From assembly GCA_037501455.1 (NCBI GenBank), contig CM074858.1:11458501-11522500 (forward strand): a stretch of DNA of 64,000 nt. The letters run 5' to 3'. Under the pieces are notes generated by a model, which did not search any database, was not told where the DNA came from, and was given only the letters and a program-made list of their open reading frames with translations. The position numbers and the translations under genes are program-made. This DNA is from Lantana camara. Lineage: Eukaryota > Streptophyta > Magnoliopsida > Lamiales > Verbenaceae. Shown in pieces: positions 1 to 12,651 of the stretch (position 1 is its first letter; each line of letters opens with the position of its first letter).

Positions 1-1605
1 TCCCTGAAATAGATTTGCAAAAGTTCAAATTAAGTCTTTGGCCAAAGCACTTCGCGTGAAACGTCACCGAAGTTGTATGTTGAATGTGTTTCACATACAG
101 AGAATTTGAACTTAAGGCGAATCAATAAATTTCAAATTAGAGATGAAAAATAAATGATAGTAGTTCCAATTTATTTTTCATGGATATCTACACGGAGGAG
201 TGAAATGTGAAATTATTCTAGATCGAGAAATTCATGAATAATTTAATTAATTTTAGAGTGCAACAATATTTATTTAGTGGAATTAAATATTATTAAACGG
301 TAATTAATTATTGCCATGAGATGATAATATATTAATCCGTTTGGAGCTAAAATTAATTAATCCTGCAGGTCCCCCTGCAAGCCCCAATTGAAAACCCGAA
401 GAGAAAATATTAAAAGGTGAAAGAGAAATGAATTTTCAAAGTGTTTGAAAATAAGAAAATAAATTGAAGTTCTAAAGAGTTGGAAATGCCCGGAATTTTA
501 ATTTGGAGAAAATAAAATTTTCATCGGAAAAAAAAAAATTTATTTTTTTGATGATGTGGCATGCCACGTCAGCGGGTCAGCTGCCAAGTGGGGTTGACTG
601 GGCGACGCGTGTGCGCTACGTGTAAAGCTGAGATCGCGCCACTTCAGCGAGTACGAACGACCCAGATTGGATCTGGTCTGGGTCGGTCAACGGGTCGGGC
701 CAACGGATAGGGTCGGACCGGACCGGACATGTGGTATCACCAAGATCGGCCACGTGTCAAACCGGTTCGGTCGGGCCGGACCAAGGCCAAAAACCCTAGA
801 ACCGCTCGTGCTATAACACGCGCCACCTTCAGGCGGCGCGTGCGGCGTCGGATCGGGGAGCGGCCGGCGGCGTTAGACTCGTGGTGCTGAGATCTACGAT
901 GTGGTCACCTCGGTTTTTGTTTCCAAGTTGCACACGCAAGTGGGGTGTGAAATTACTATTTTACCCTCGGTTTTTCCCCTATAAATAGGGGCCTTGGCAC
1001 TTCATTTTTTCCATCCAACTTTGGGAGAGGTTTTGGCTGAGCTCTTGGCTTTGAAACCATATCCCTTTTCTCCTAGTTAATTTCGATTTATTTTGGAATT
1101 AATTTTAATTAGGTGTTTATATAAAACGCCTAATTTCGGGAGATTAAACCCTGAAAAGGGTTTTCTAGTTTAAAGTTTTATTTTCTCTAAGTATTTAGAG
1201 AAATACTTTCGAAGCCCACACCCCGAGGGTTTCTCTGGGGTTATTGCAGGGAAGCTCTGCCGATTTCACGAGGAGTGATCGTGTACCGGTTCACGGGAGG
1301 TGAACGCGGTAACAGTCTTCCGTGAAAGCAAAGGAGCTGGAAAAATGCCATTAGATAGCCATGTTTGCAGTTATATTATTTTAAGCATGATAAATTATAT
1401 GCTCTTAAGTGTTAATTGCATGTTAGATATTTATCTGCTTAAGTGATTTAAAATTTATTATCAATTGCATGTATATACTTGAGTAGATCTGGCTAGTCTT
1501 CCGCTATTGTATTAAAATGTTTTAGAAATATTTAATACATGTATTATAAACAAAATTTTAAAATGTGGTCCCGGACCGCTACTGTTCTGGGCCCGACTCC
1601 CAGCA
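1..1605 (+). repeat. copia-1 5' LTR, 3' three quarters
   Basis: This matches 7111-8660 almost base for base, with a few short indels. It ends in CA just before the primer binding site. An unusually GC-rich patch lies at about 540-930 within otherwise AT-rich sequence. Confidence 0.93.
980..987 (+). promoter_or_regulatory. TATA box of copia-1 5' LTR
   Basis: TATAAATA lies downstream of the GC-rich part of the LTR. It is conserved in the 3' LTR at 8078-8085, so transcription of the element probably began a few tens of bases downstream. That is inferred from the motif only. Confidence 0.6.
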
Positions 1606-1607
1606 AC

Positions 1608-1620
1608 TGGTATCAGAGCC
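1608..1620 (+). other. Primer binding site (tRNA-iMet), copia-1
   Basis: TGGTATCAGAGCC is the complement of the 3' end of plant initiator-Met tRNA and lies two bases after the CA end of the 5' LTR. It is the minus-strand priming site. Confidence 0.9.
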
Positions 1621-3093
1621 GTGCTCTTGATATATACATGCATTGATATGATGCATGTGATGCATAATTTTAAATCTGCTACTGTGCACGTAAATTCTGT
1701 CAAAGGAGGCTGGTTTTTAAGTGGAACCGTTTGTGACCCCTCTAGTGTTTCCTGGGAATTTACGTGGAATGGTATTTTTTGGGAAACAATTTAATTGCTT
1801 TTCCTAAAAAATTACCGAATCAGTAAACATGATTTAAATTATGAAATAATTTATTTATAACATGTTTACTTTATGCCATTTATTTTAAGCATGATAATTA
1901 TGTGATAATTATATGAAAGCATGCTTAATTGTTTTATGGCATGATCATGATAATATGAGATATTATGTTATTTACAATTATGTATATTTTATTTAATGTG
2001 ATTAAATAATATTGTTTAATAGAGATTAGACGCGATCCATAATTGAACTAATATTTTTCGGCCTAATTACTAAATAGTTATTAAATTGCCTTAAAATATT
2101 ATTATTGGGATTTTAAATATGATTTAGTAATCCTAGTGGGAACATATTAATAAGATTAATCACTTCCGACAATAAGACGCCAAAAGTGATTATGTGATAA
2201 TCAAAAGATAATCCACATCCTTTTAAAAATTCAATTGGGAGCGAGATGAAAAGAGTTGGATTCTCACGGCCTCCATTACCCATCTATAGTATAGTGGATG
2301 TATACTACTCCCTTCGGCGGGTATATATTCGCGGTATACAAGATTAGACTTCTACGGATAGAATGAAATATGGGAAAGTCAGCTCGACCACGCCTCCATG
2401 GAGTGTCTTGACCTACTCGTACAGACTTATAGGTAATTGTGCACACTTGACTAAGTAATGTATTAACCTCCCTACGGAGCTATGTTACATTCACTTAGAG
2501 GCCAAGGGTTGACGTGGTGGATTAACATTGTTTGGTAAGAGTTACCTGGATGACATGTTAATTAAGAATAGTTCCTGCTTTTCTAAGCGGTTTTCGACCT
2601 CGCTTCCGGGGAGTCAACTGCAGTTAGTTAAGTCACCAATGCGTAAATCAAAATGCTTACGTGGATTTCATTTATTGGTTAAACGCAAAAGAAAGTGAAA
2701 TGCGTAATCATAACTTGCATTTATTTATTTATTTCAGTTTTATAATAACGATCTCTCTTAGCCCACTCCAAACTATATGTCTATAAGGAAATAGACTAGT
2801 AAGGGTTCAACTATGCTGACTAGGAAATGAATCTTGATATCGTGTTGAGACACGAAAATTTACGTACTCACTGAACCTTATCCAAAAATTCTGGAAACTA
2901 CAACTAGTCAGGATTAGAAAGACGCTTATTCCAAATAGATCAAGTGTGATGATCTGGCTAGTCTTATATCCTGACATCTGTTTTGGATGTTCTTGAGCAT
3001 CAGATGCATGAGATGCCTACTGATAAGGACATGTTGTAAAAACAAAAATCGTACGAAGGTACGAGCCATGAAAAAGGTTGGTAGTTAAAGATA
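1621..3093 (+). other. copia-1 untranslated leader
   Basis: This stretch of about 1.5 kb between the primer binding site and the first recognisable gag remnant is AT-rich and full of stops in every frame. I see no gene in it. A gag start may once have lain in its last few hundred bases. Confidence 0.6.
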
Positions 3094-6000
3094 TTTGAAG
3101 GATCACCGATTCAGGATTATGTTATGAACATAATGGCTAACCTAAACGAGAATGAAAGCCTCTGTGCTTAAAGAGATAATCTTAACAGATAGGATACGAT
3201 CCTATACTTTCTACCGAAGTTGTTTGAACGTTCAAGACTAATTTTAAATAAATTTTTTTTTAAACCCAACCTGAACCAATGAACGACCTCAATATGGCAG
3301 AAAGGGTGATACAGACTAAGGGAAAAGTTCTCTTAAATCAGACATCAATATCCACGGCTTAAAAAGCCAGTAAGTGGAAGGAAAAGAAAAGGAATGGTTC
3401 CCAATATTAAGGTTCAGAAATAGAAAGTCAAATCCGACAACGGAAAAGTGTTTCTATTTCGGTGGTAACGGGTATTGGAAAGGAAATTATCCAAAATACT
3501 TAGTTTGTCCATTTACTACGCCGTTTAGATAAGATATGAAGATATCTTACTCGTTAAAAGTATGTTTAGTTGAAAATTCACCAGACTCTTTGGTATGTGA
3601 ACTTGAGATCAACTAATCATATTTGCAATTCGTTGCGAAGATTTAAACTAACAAGGAAGTTTGAAAAATGACTAACACATAACTACTGCTCGAGGATAAT
3701 ACAAGTCTAATTGTATTAGCAGTAAGGACTATAAATTCGTATTTTGGCAATAGGGTTTTATATTAAACGTGTCGTATATACAAAAATTTGATTTTTGTAA
3801 GTTATTTGATAACTAATGGTTCAACTATTTGTTTTGAACAAAAGTTTACCATTAAACAAAATAAAAGGTTTATTTGCTCTGGCACAATAAAAGATAGTCT
3901 TTTATACCTCAATGAAAACCCTAATTTAAGTTTAACATTAAGAAGCTTGACTTACCATCTGAGAGGAAAAACTTCTACGTGGCACCTATCTATTGGTCAA
4001 TTGAATCTGAATAGGATCCAAAGACTGATTGTTGAGTCCTATTGACTTGAAAATAGTGTCAATCTGTGAATCCTATTTAGAAAGTTAAAATGACCAAGAA
4101 GCTTTTTTGAGTCAAAGGGTATTAAGCCATGAACTTGCTTGAATTAGTTCATACGGACGTATGATATTATGAGTGTTCAAGCAAGAGAAAGTTTTGGGTA
4201 CTTCATCATTCATTTGAATGATTACTCTAGATACAGATATGTTTATTTGATGAGACTTAAGTCTGTAATTTTGAATCGATCTAATCGAAGTGCCTTGATA
4301 TGTTTTCTGATTTGACTCTTTGACTTCAGTCTTATATTCATTTGAATGATTACTCTAGACACAGATATGTTTATTTGATGAGACTTAAGTCTGTAATTTT
4401 GAAAAGTTCAAAGAATATAAGACTGAAGTCAAAGAGTCAAATCAGAAAACATATCAAGGCACTTCGATTAGATCGAAGTAGATAAGTATCTTTGTTCAGA
4501 GTTAAATAGATTTTCTCAAATGAGATTAGATCTCAACTATCCGTATGAGATATGTCTTAGCAAGGATGTATTACAGAAAGGAGAAATAGAACTCTGATAA
4601 TGATGGTAAGATTCATGAAGAGTCATGCTACCCTACGAAGTTTGTTTTGGAGTCTTATGCACAAAACGACAGATACACTAAACCTAGTTCTATCTAAGTC
4701 AGTTCCTAAGACACTGATGGATCTGTAGTTAGGGTGAAAACCTTATATCTCTTATCTTCATATTTGAGTTAGCCTGGTCCACGTGTTAAGGATGGATACT
4801 GACGAGTTAGAATAAAGAACAAAGGTTTATTTGTTCTAAGGTTATCCTAGAAGAACAAGAGGTGGTATATTTTGTAATTTGAGAAATCACAAAAGATGTT
4901 TGTGAATATTTCAAAGATGATCATATAAATAACCACAAAGGGTGGAAGCAAAATAGTGTTAAAAGAAAATAACAGTATTTGATACTGATTTCCATAAACT
5001 CGTGATAATTGAAAATGTATTAGATACATGTGATGTACCAAATACAACATGTGATGTAGAGACATGTACAAGAGAGCATCATTGTAGTGGGAGGATTGTC
5101 AGGACACCTGACAAGGTACCTAAGATTAACCCAAGTGGTTGAATCTAACGTATCTGATCCTGTCACGTGTAATGAAGTTGTGGATGATATAGACGCTGAC
5201 CGTTTGGTCAAAATCTATGGAATCTTTGTTAGAATCTTAGTATTCTAACAAAGTCTTGAACATGTGGAGGCGCCTGAACGTATTAAACCCATTTACAAGA
5301 CGATAAAAGGAGGAATGGACAAAAGTAGAGACTTTAAATCAAAGCTTATGGCAAGGGATTTTACCCAGAAAGAAGAAATCATTTATGAGATCTTCTCGCC
5401 TATAGCAGGACTTAAGTCCATAAGAACTCTCCCCTCCATTGTTTCTCATTTTGATTATAAGATTAGATAAATGGATGTAAAGACTATGTTCTTGAACGGG
5501 CACCTTCAAGAAGAAAAACATGGCACAACCTGAAGGCTTCACAACTAGAAATCAGGTGCATAAAGTATACAAATTTAATAGATCATTTTGTGCTCTTAAG
5601 CAAGCGTCTGAATCATGAAACATCAGGATTAAAGAGGTAATTTAATTCTTTGGATTTGTGCAATTGCCTGATGAACCATGTGTGTACAAATGACATCAAG
5701 CTAATATTGTAACATTTTCTTTTTTGTACGTAAACGATATTCTGCTCATTGGGAATGATGCAAGAATTTTATCAGTGGTTAAGATTCAGATGTCAAATCA
5801 GTTTGACGCGTAAGACCTTAGTAAGACCAATAATATTCCAAGGATCAGACTTTTGTCGTGATCATGAGAATAAAAGATTGGTTCATTACAAGAAGCGTAT
5901 ATAGATAAGCTGCTGGTAAGGTATAATACGACCAATTCCAAGAAAGGTTCATTACCTTTTAGATATGGAATTTATCTATCTCGGGATCAGTGTCCTAAGA

Positions 6001-6545
6001 CAACTGAAGAGATAGAAGACATGATTAGAGTTCCACAGCGGAAGCTTTATGTATGTCATATTATGTACAAGGCTAGATGTCTATTATGAAATAGGTCCAA
6101 GTCAGCAGATATTAGTCAAACCTTAGAATTTGGCGCTGGGTAGAAGTGAAAGCATATATTGGAATACTTGAGAAGCACTTGAGATTATATGCTTGTCTAC
6201 CGCAGTGGTGAGCTCATTTCAATAGAGTATATAGATTCGGATTTACAACCTGATTTGTATTCTAGATGTTTGACATCAGAATACTTGTTTACTCTAGAAA
6301 GAGCAACCGTTAATTGGAGAATGTTAAGCAGACTTGTATTGCTTACACCGCCATAGAAGTTAAATACATGGTAGCTTGAGAAGCAACCGGTTAGATGTAT
6401 TGGCTTTATGATTTCCTAGTTGTTGGCTCAGAGAAACATCTAATAGATTCCTTCACTAAAGTGTTGGCGTAAAAGAGTACAAAATGAGTTTTGACACTCG
6501 TGTGAAAGGAATAAGACTTAGATGTTTGGCCAATTTGAATTTAGG
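3094..6545 (+). pseudogene. Decayed copia gag-pol polyprotein (copia-1)
   Basis: Short pieces of the copia polyprotein are recognisable in order. A gag segment reads near 3094-3170. A zinc knuckle near 3450 has lost Cys and His positions (CFYFGGNGYWKGNY). A protease remnant near 3605-3640 keeps TNHICNSL but not the DTG. GAG-pre-integrase lies near 3790-4045 and integrase near 4130-4520. Reverse transcriptase spans about 5264-5960, where the catalytic YVDD reads YVND near 5730. RNase H is visible near 6330-6375 (CIAYTAIEVKYMVA). Frameshifts and stops interrupt all domains, and integrase also holds an inverted duplication. The domain order (integrase before RT) is what defines Ty1/copia. Confidence 0.85.
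4208..4476 (+). repeat. Direct plus inverted local duplication inside integrase remnant
   Basis: Bases 4208-4274 recur at 4336-4402 in direct orientation. Bases 4276-4340 are nearly the reverse complement of 4413-4476. The right-hand copies read as normal integrase sequence, so about 128 bp containing an inverted piece was added on the left. Confidence 0.85.
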
Positions 6546-6558
6546 GCAAGTGGGAGAT
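6543..6558 (+). other. Polypurine tract, copia-1
   Basis: AGGGCAAGTGGGAGAT immediately precedes the TG start of the 3' LTR. copia-2 has a very similar tract (GGGCAAGAGGGAGAT) in the same position. Confidence 0.8.
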
Positions 6559-8660
6559 TGTTGGGAATAGTGCCCTGAAAATTCAATTTGTTGAATTAAT
6601 TAAACTGAATTTACAGCGAGTTGTGAGAATTTCACATATTGATAATTAATGGCGTGTGGTGGTATTCTTATATGAAATGTGTTTCATAGGAAAAAACTTT
6701 GAATACCGAAATCACGTGCTATTAAAGTTCTAGTCGGTAAGATAAGAATATGTTCTTATCAAGACTATAACATGGTTATATAAGATGATTAGTCTTTCGT
6801 CATAGGGAATGGTGATTCCGATTATAACACGTTGATGACTTTTAATGGGATTGGAAACATCAAACTGGACCACTGAGATTATTCATTATATACTGCTATC
6901 TAAAATGAATAAAATCTCAGGAAGCATTGTACTCTTAATCCTGATAATATTTCGGCTTTAGGCATGTAGTGTTAGTCACTGTAATATACTCGAAGTGAGG
7001 TCTCGGTAACGGGTGGCCAAAATACTTTGTACGTTCTGTGACAACATGAAATGTGCTAGAGTGTTATATTAATCGAGGAATCTGTGGCCTTGCTGGAAGG
7101 TAAAAGATATCCCTGAAATAGATTTACAAAAGTTCAAATTAAGTCTTTGGCCAAAGCACTTCGCGTGAAACGTCACCGAAGTTGTATGTTGAATGTGTTT
7201 CACATACAGATAATTTGAACTTAAGGCGAATCAATAAATTTCAAATTAGAGATGAAAAATAAATGATAATAGTTGCAATTTATTTTTCATGGATATCTAC
7301 GGGGAGGAGTGAAATGTGAAATTATTCTAGATTGAGAAATTCATGAATAATTTAATTAATTTTAGAGTGCAACAATATTTATTTAGTGGAATTAAATATT
7401 GTTAAACGGTAATTAATTATTGTCATGAGATGATAATATATTAATCCATTTGGAGCTAAAATTAATTAGTCCAGTAGGTCCCCCTGCAAGCCCCAATTGA
7501 AAACCCGAAGAGAAAATATTAAAAGGAGAAAGAGAAATGAATTTTCAAAGTGTTTGAAAATAGCCAAGGAATTTATTTTAAGAAAATAAATTGAAGTTCC
7601 AAAGAGTTGGAAATGCCCGGAATTTTATTTTGGAGAAAATAAAATTTTCATCGGAAAAAAAAAATTATTTTTTTGATGACGTGGCGCCGCGTTTGCGCCA
7701 TGTGTAAGGCTGAGATCGCGCCACGTCAGCGAGCACGAACGACCCAGATTGGATATGGTCCGGATCGGTCAACGGGTCAGGGTCCGGGTCAACGGATAGG
7801 GCCGGACCGGACCGAACACGTGGCATCACCAGGATCGGCCACGTGTCGAACCGGTTCGGTCGGGCCGGACCAAGGCCAAATACCCTAGAACCGCGCGTGC
7901 CATACACGCGCCACCTTCAGGCGGCGCGTGAGGGCGCATGCGGCGTCGGATCGGGGAGCGGCCGGCGGCGTTGGACTCGTGGTGCTGAGATCTACGACAT
8001 GGTCACCTCGGTTTTTATTTCCAAGTTGCACACGCAAGTGGGGTGTGAAATTACTAACTTTCCCTCTGTTTTTTCCCTATAAATAGGGGCCTTGGCACTT
8101 CATTTTTTCCATTCAACTCTGGGAGAGGTTTTGGCTGAGCTCTAGGCTTTGAAACCATATCTCTTTTCTCCTAGTTAATTTCAATTTATTTTGGAATTAA
8201 TTTTAATTAGGTGTTTATATAAAACGCCTAATTTCGGGAGATTAAACAGCCCACACTCTGAGGGTTTCTCTGGGGTTATTGCAGGAAAGCTCTGCGATTT
8301 CATGAGGAGTTATCGTGTATCGGGGTTCACGGGAGGTGAACGCGGTAACCGTCTTCCGTGAAAGCAAAGGAGCTAGAAAAATATCGTTAGATAGCCATGT
8401 TTGCAGTGCGGTAATACTTTACAGTTATATTATTTTAAGCATGATAAATTATATGCTCTTAAGTGTTAATTTCATGTTAGATATTTATCTGCTTAAGTGA
8501 TTTAAAATTTATTATCAATTGCATGTATATACTCGAGTAGATCCGGCTAGTCTTCCGCTATTATATTAAAACGTTTTAGAAATATTTTAATACTTGTATT
8601 ATAAACAAAATTTTAAAATGTGATCTCGGACCGCTACTGTTCTGGGCCCACCACCCAGCA
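6559..8660 (+). repeat. copia-1 3' LTR, 2.1 kb
   Basis: It starts TGTTGGGAATAGTGCCC and ends CAGCA, and matches the 5' LTR from 7111 onward. The first 552 bases have no partner in the window because the 5' LTR is cut by the window edge. It begins like the copia-2 LTR (TGTTAGAGTAGTGCCC), so the two families are related. TATAAATA lies at 8078-8085, and ACGTG-type boxes occur in the GC-rich patch around 7815-7845. Confidence 0.92.
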
Positions 8661-8663
8661 ACA

Positions 8664-9890
8664 TCATCATAGGGTGCCCTGCCCTTATAAGTTTCAAAGT
8701 GGTGATCTCCACATACCACCAAACGATCAAATTGCCGACTCCGCATGGGATAGGGGAACTCAGATGCAACATACCAGGATCCTGGGAATGCTATTCCATC
8801 TCCATGGAAAAGGTAAAACTCTCTGACAAAACCATTGTCCTTTTGCTAAATTTCAATGACTTTTTAGATACGGAACTTGCAGATCCGGATGACCCAACGG
8901 CGGAGATGTGCTCCAAGCAAATGACCTCCACAATTGCCCGGAAAAAGAGGAAATTAGACGATGGAAAGATCGCCGCCGCGGGTGCCATTGTTCTCATCCA
9001 ATTGGTACCTGGCGAAGAGGAGAAAACCACCAACATAGGCGCTAACCTCAAGGGTAAGCAACAGTGTATGCTCATTCAGTTCTTGTGAGAAAATGCGGAC
9101 GTGCTCAGACTTGGTCGGCGTCGACCCAAAGTTCATTGAGCACCACCTGAATGTCGGCCCAAGTTTCCACCCCATCAAGCAACGGCTAAGGGCGTAGAGC
9201 GACGAGTGCAATGGGATAATTGAGCAGGAGATCAACAAACTCCTGGACGCTGGATACATCATGCCAGTAAAGTACTTTGATTGGCTCTATAATGTCGTCC
9301 TGGTTGCCATAACCGGAGGAAAGTGGCGAATGTGCAATGACTTCACAGACTTAAACAAGGCATGCCCCAAGGATCCTTATCCTCTCCCGTAAATCGACCA
9401 GCTGGTTGATTCCAACGCCGGGTGCGAGCTTCTAAGCATGATGGATGCCTTTCAAGGCTACTATCAAATTTTCATAGCCCAGAAGGACAAGAAGAAAACT
9501 GCGTTCATCGTGGTCAAGGGCATTTATTGCTTCGAAGTCATGCCTTTCGGTTTGAAAAACGCAGGAGCTACATACCAAAGGTTGGTCAACAAAGTTTTTG
9601 AAGATGAGATTGGAAAAACGATGGAGGTGTATGTCGATGACATAATAGTCAAAAGTGAAAAGGCGAAATGCACCTGACGGATCTGGGTCGGACTTTCGAC
9701 CTGCTGGTCAAGTACAGGATGAAGCTGAACCCCAGCAAGTGCTCCTTTGGCGTGGAAGAGGGAAAGTTGTTGGGCTTTATTATCAGCTAGCGGGGGATCG
9801 AGGCCAACCCAGAAAAGATCCTAGCACTGAAGAGCATCAACAGGCCTCACACGGTTAGGGACGTCCAGTGTCTCGTGGGTCGGATTATCT
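8664..9890 (+). pseudogene. Tat protease end and reverse transcriptase
   Basis: The first readable part (8690-8800) has the C-terminal retropepsin motif VISTYHQTIKLPTPHGIGE. Reverse transcriptase is readable from about 9150, with the fingers motif GGKWRMCNDFTDLNKACPKD and then MPFGLKNAGATYQRLVNKVF. The catalytic YVDD is intact at about 9630-9641. Stops occur at about 9199 and 9390, and the frame shifts near 9670 and 9850, so no polyprotein can be made. Codon use is GC-richer than in the surrounding copia remnants. Confidence 0.88.
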
Positions 9891-10860
9891 CGCTAAACAG
9901 GTTCATCTCTTGCTCTTCTGAGAAAAATCTTTCATTCTTTAAAATTCTTCGCAATATTAAGAAATTTGAGTGGACTGATGAATGTGATGATGCCTTTGAG
10001 AAGCTCAAAGAATACCTTGCTTCCCCTCCCTTGTTAGCTAAACCAATTACAGGGGAAACCATGTATCTATATCTAGCAGTTACAGAGGAGGCGGTTAGCT
10101 CAGTACTAGTCGCACTACGTGAGAGGAAGCACATGCCAGTGTATTATGTAAGTAAGATATTACATGGCGCAGAAGTGAAGTTTGCCCTGGCTCTTGTGCA
10201 CACCTCCAGAAAACTGAGGCCCTATTTTCAGTCTTATTCCATCGTGGTCCTCACAGACCAAGGCCTGTGCCAAGTTTTGGAAAAACTGAAAGCATCAGGG
10301 AGGATAGTGAAATGGGCAATTGAATTGAGCCAATTTGATATCAGCTACCAGCCCAGAGCCGTATACCAAGCCCAGATCCTCCCAGATTTCCTCATCGAGA
10401 AGAACGACCCAAGTAAGCAGGCCTCACGCTCGGTGCTATGGACCATGTCGGTCGATAGCTCCTCAACCTCTCAAGGGGGTGTGGGGATATCCCTGATAAG
10501 CACAAAAGGACAAGAGCTCGATTTCGCCATCTCTCTTGATTTCCCAGCTATCAACAACGAAGCAGAGTATGAGGTGCTTATTTCTGGCCTTAAAATTGCG
10601 AAAGAGCACGGGATTGAGAGAATCTTGGTAACCACGGATTCGCAACTGGTGTCGAGCCAAGTGGAAGGCTCTTATAAGGCACGAGAGGACTCGATGATCA
10701 AGTATCTAGCCAAGGTCAAATCTTTGGCGTTTCAATTCAAGGAATTCAAACTATAGCAGGTTCCCAGGGAAGAAAACATGACGGCGGATGAGTTATCCAA
10801 ATTTGCGAACGGCATGAGAGGCTCCAAGGACCAGAGTATTACTTACCTTTCAAACCAAGG
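9875..10860 (+). pseudogene. Tat dual RNase H region
   Basis: An open frame of 293 codons (9875-10756) covers two RNase H-like modules. The first, to about residue 185, is the usual gypsy RNase H, ending in a segment like QFDISYQPRAVYQAQILPDF. The second, from about residue 190, has SVDSSSTSQGGVGISLIS, then a conserved NNEAEYEVLISGLKIAK and TTDSQLVSSQVEG. That second module is the additional RNase H found in the plant Tat lineage. A stop at about 10756 (CTATAG) separates it from the linker to integrase. Confidence 0.85.
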
Positions 10861-10884
10861 GCGAGTGATGATGGAGAGGCAGAA

Positions 10885-12147
10885 ATGATATGCTCCATCG
10901 ACCCAGCTGAACCTTGCTGGCTCGATGAGTTTATACTATACCTCAGGGATGGAGTCCTGCCCGTCGATAGAAACGCTATAAGGCACCTCAGATACAAAGC
11001 AGCGAGTTATTCTCTTGATTCGGAAGGAAGATTATACAAAAGAGCATACATGGGGCCAACGAAACGGTGTCTCCATCCCTCGCAAGCCTAAGACATCCTG
11101 GAGAAAATACATAGCGGACAATGCAGGAACCACACTGGCGGTCGATCCTTAGCAAAGAAGGTTTCTAGAAGTGGGTTATATTGGCCCACTCTAAACGAAG
11201 ATGCTAAGGAATACGCCCACAAATGTGTCAACTGCTAGAAGCATGCCAACATCCAACACCAGCAGCCTGCAAAAATGGTCCCTGTCGATATTTGCTGGCC
11301 TTTTGACCAATGGGGGATTGATATTGTAGGGCCCCTCCCGCTCGCAACCAGCCAAAGACAGTACCTTCTGGTCTCGGTGGAATACTTTTCAAAATGGGTC
11401 GAAGCCCAACCAGCCTAAAAAATCATAGATAAGGTTATCCAGAACTTCCTCTGGCACAACATCATTTGCAGATTCGGGGTCCCCAAGGTCCTAATTTCCG
11501 ATAATGGAACTCAATTCCAAAGCGCCAGCACTAGGTCCTACTGCTCAGACATGGGAATTAGTCAACGTTTTGCATCAATTAGTCATCCACGAGCGAACGG
11601 CCAGATCGAAGTTATCAATCGCAACATCATCCAGAACCTCTAGACCAGGTTGAAAGCTAAGAAATGAGCCTGGGTCGACGAACTTGATGGGGTCCTCTGG
11701 GCCTATCGCACCACACCCAGAACCGCGACAGGGTTAACTCCCTTCTCAATGGTTTATGGGTCGGAGGCCATGATTCCAGCAGAGCTGCTCCATCAAACAA
11801 CAAGAGTCTCTAATTATCAACTTGCTAGGAATGCGAAAGACCGAGTACATGAGCTTGACACCATTGAAGAAATCCGGCAAAAAGGCTTTCAACGTATGCA
11901 ACAGTATCGAGCCACAGTGGCTCGGAGCTACAACAAGGGCGTTAAACCTCGCGCTTTTCAGATAGGCGACCTTGTTCTTAAAAAGGTCGAAGTAAGCAAG
12001 CACGTGGGCAAATTGCAACCTAACTGGGAAGGCCCCTACCGTATTGCAGAAATGGGTCGCAACAGAGCCTATCACCTTGAAGACATGAAAGGGAAGGCCA
12101 TCCCCAGATCTTGGAATGCCCATAACCTCAAGAAGTTTTACGTTTAA
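10885..12147 (+). pseudogene. Tat integrase
   Basis: The HHCC zinc-binding region reads at about 11100-11250. The catalytic core follows with GIDIVGPLPLA (first Asp), LISDNGTQF (second Asp) and NGQIEVINRNI (Glu). A C-terminal portion (11749-12147) is open to the end, RSWNAHNLKKFYV, followed by TAA. In-frame stops occur at about 11090, 11236, 11416, 11641 and 11665, so it is inactive. There is no chromodomain, which agrees with Tat rather than a chromovirus. Confidence 0.87.
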
Positions 12148-12651
12148 AGTTACCCCCGGTTGTAAGTGCTATTTTGTACTTGACTCATTTACAGCAATAA
12201 AAGTACTTTCAGCCAATCTGAATGCTTGTCTACTTTTGTCAATCTGAATGTTCCACCATACCAGTTAATCTGAGTATCTTTTAGAAATGCTTTAAGAGTG
12301 TCTCTCAAACGCACATTCGATATCCTATCAATGCCTAGGGAAGGGATGCCAAGCCCCTAGTAAGGATATAAGTCAGAAGGGTCATAGCTCTTTTCAACCC
12401 AAGACTTATTGTCTGTTCCGAGCCAGGACTTGTATATTTTGCTGGTTTTCCACTTCATAAGACAAATCAATAGCTAACCACAAAATACCAGGAGCTTGAT
12501 AAGCAAATATTGGAAAAACAATAAACACTTCAAGTTGAGACAAATTCACGCTTATTCCATTCAAAAACGAGGTCAAACCCCGATTCAATTACAAGATAAA
12601 TACAAGGGAAAGGAGGTTACAATGCCTAGTGGCTCAAAATGGTTTACAGAA
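12148..12651. other. Spacer between Tat integrase and antisense frame
   Basis: This is the region after the integrase stop. AATAAA lies at 12196-12201 on the plus strand and could have served polyadenylation, though no LTR is near. I see no coding sequence. Confidence 0.5.

Larger units (their letters stand above)
1..8660 (+). mobile_element. Ty1/copia LTR retrotransposon copia-1, left end outside window
   Basis: Bases 1-1605 and 7111-8660 are near-identical direct copies, as expected of two LTRs. Between them are an initiator-Met primer binding site, decayed copia-type gag-pol in the order gag, protease, integrase, reverse transcriptase, RNase H, and a polypurine tract. The first half-kilobase of the 5' LTR lies beyond the left edge. 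Numerous stops and frameshifts make it non-functional. On the right it abuts the protease end of a Tat element, so it inserted into that element. The 5' flank is absent, so the target duplication cannot be checked. Confidence 0.93.
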
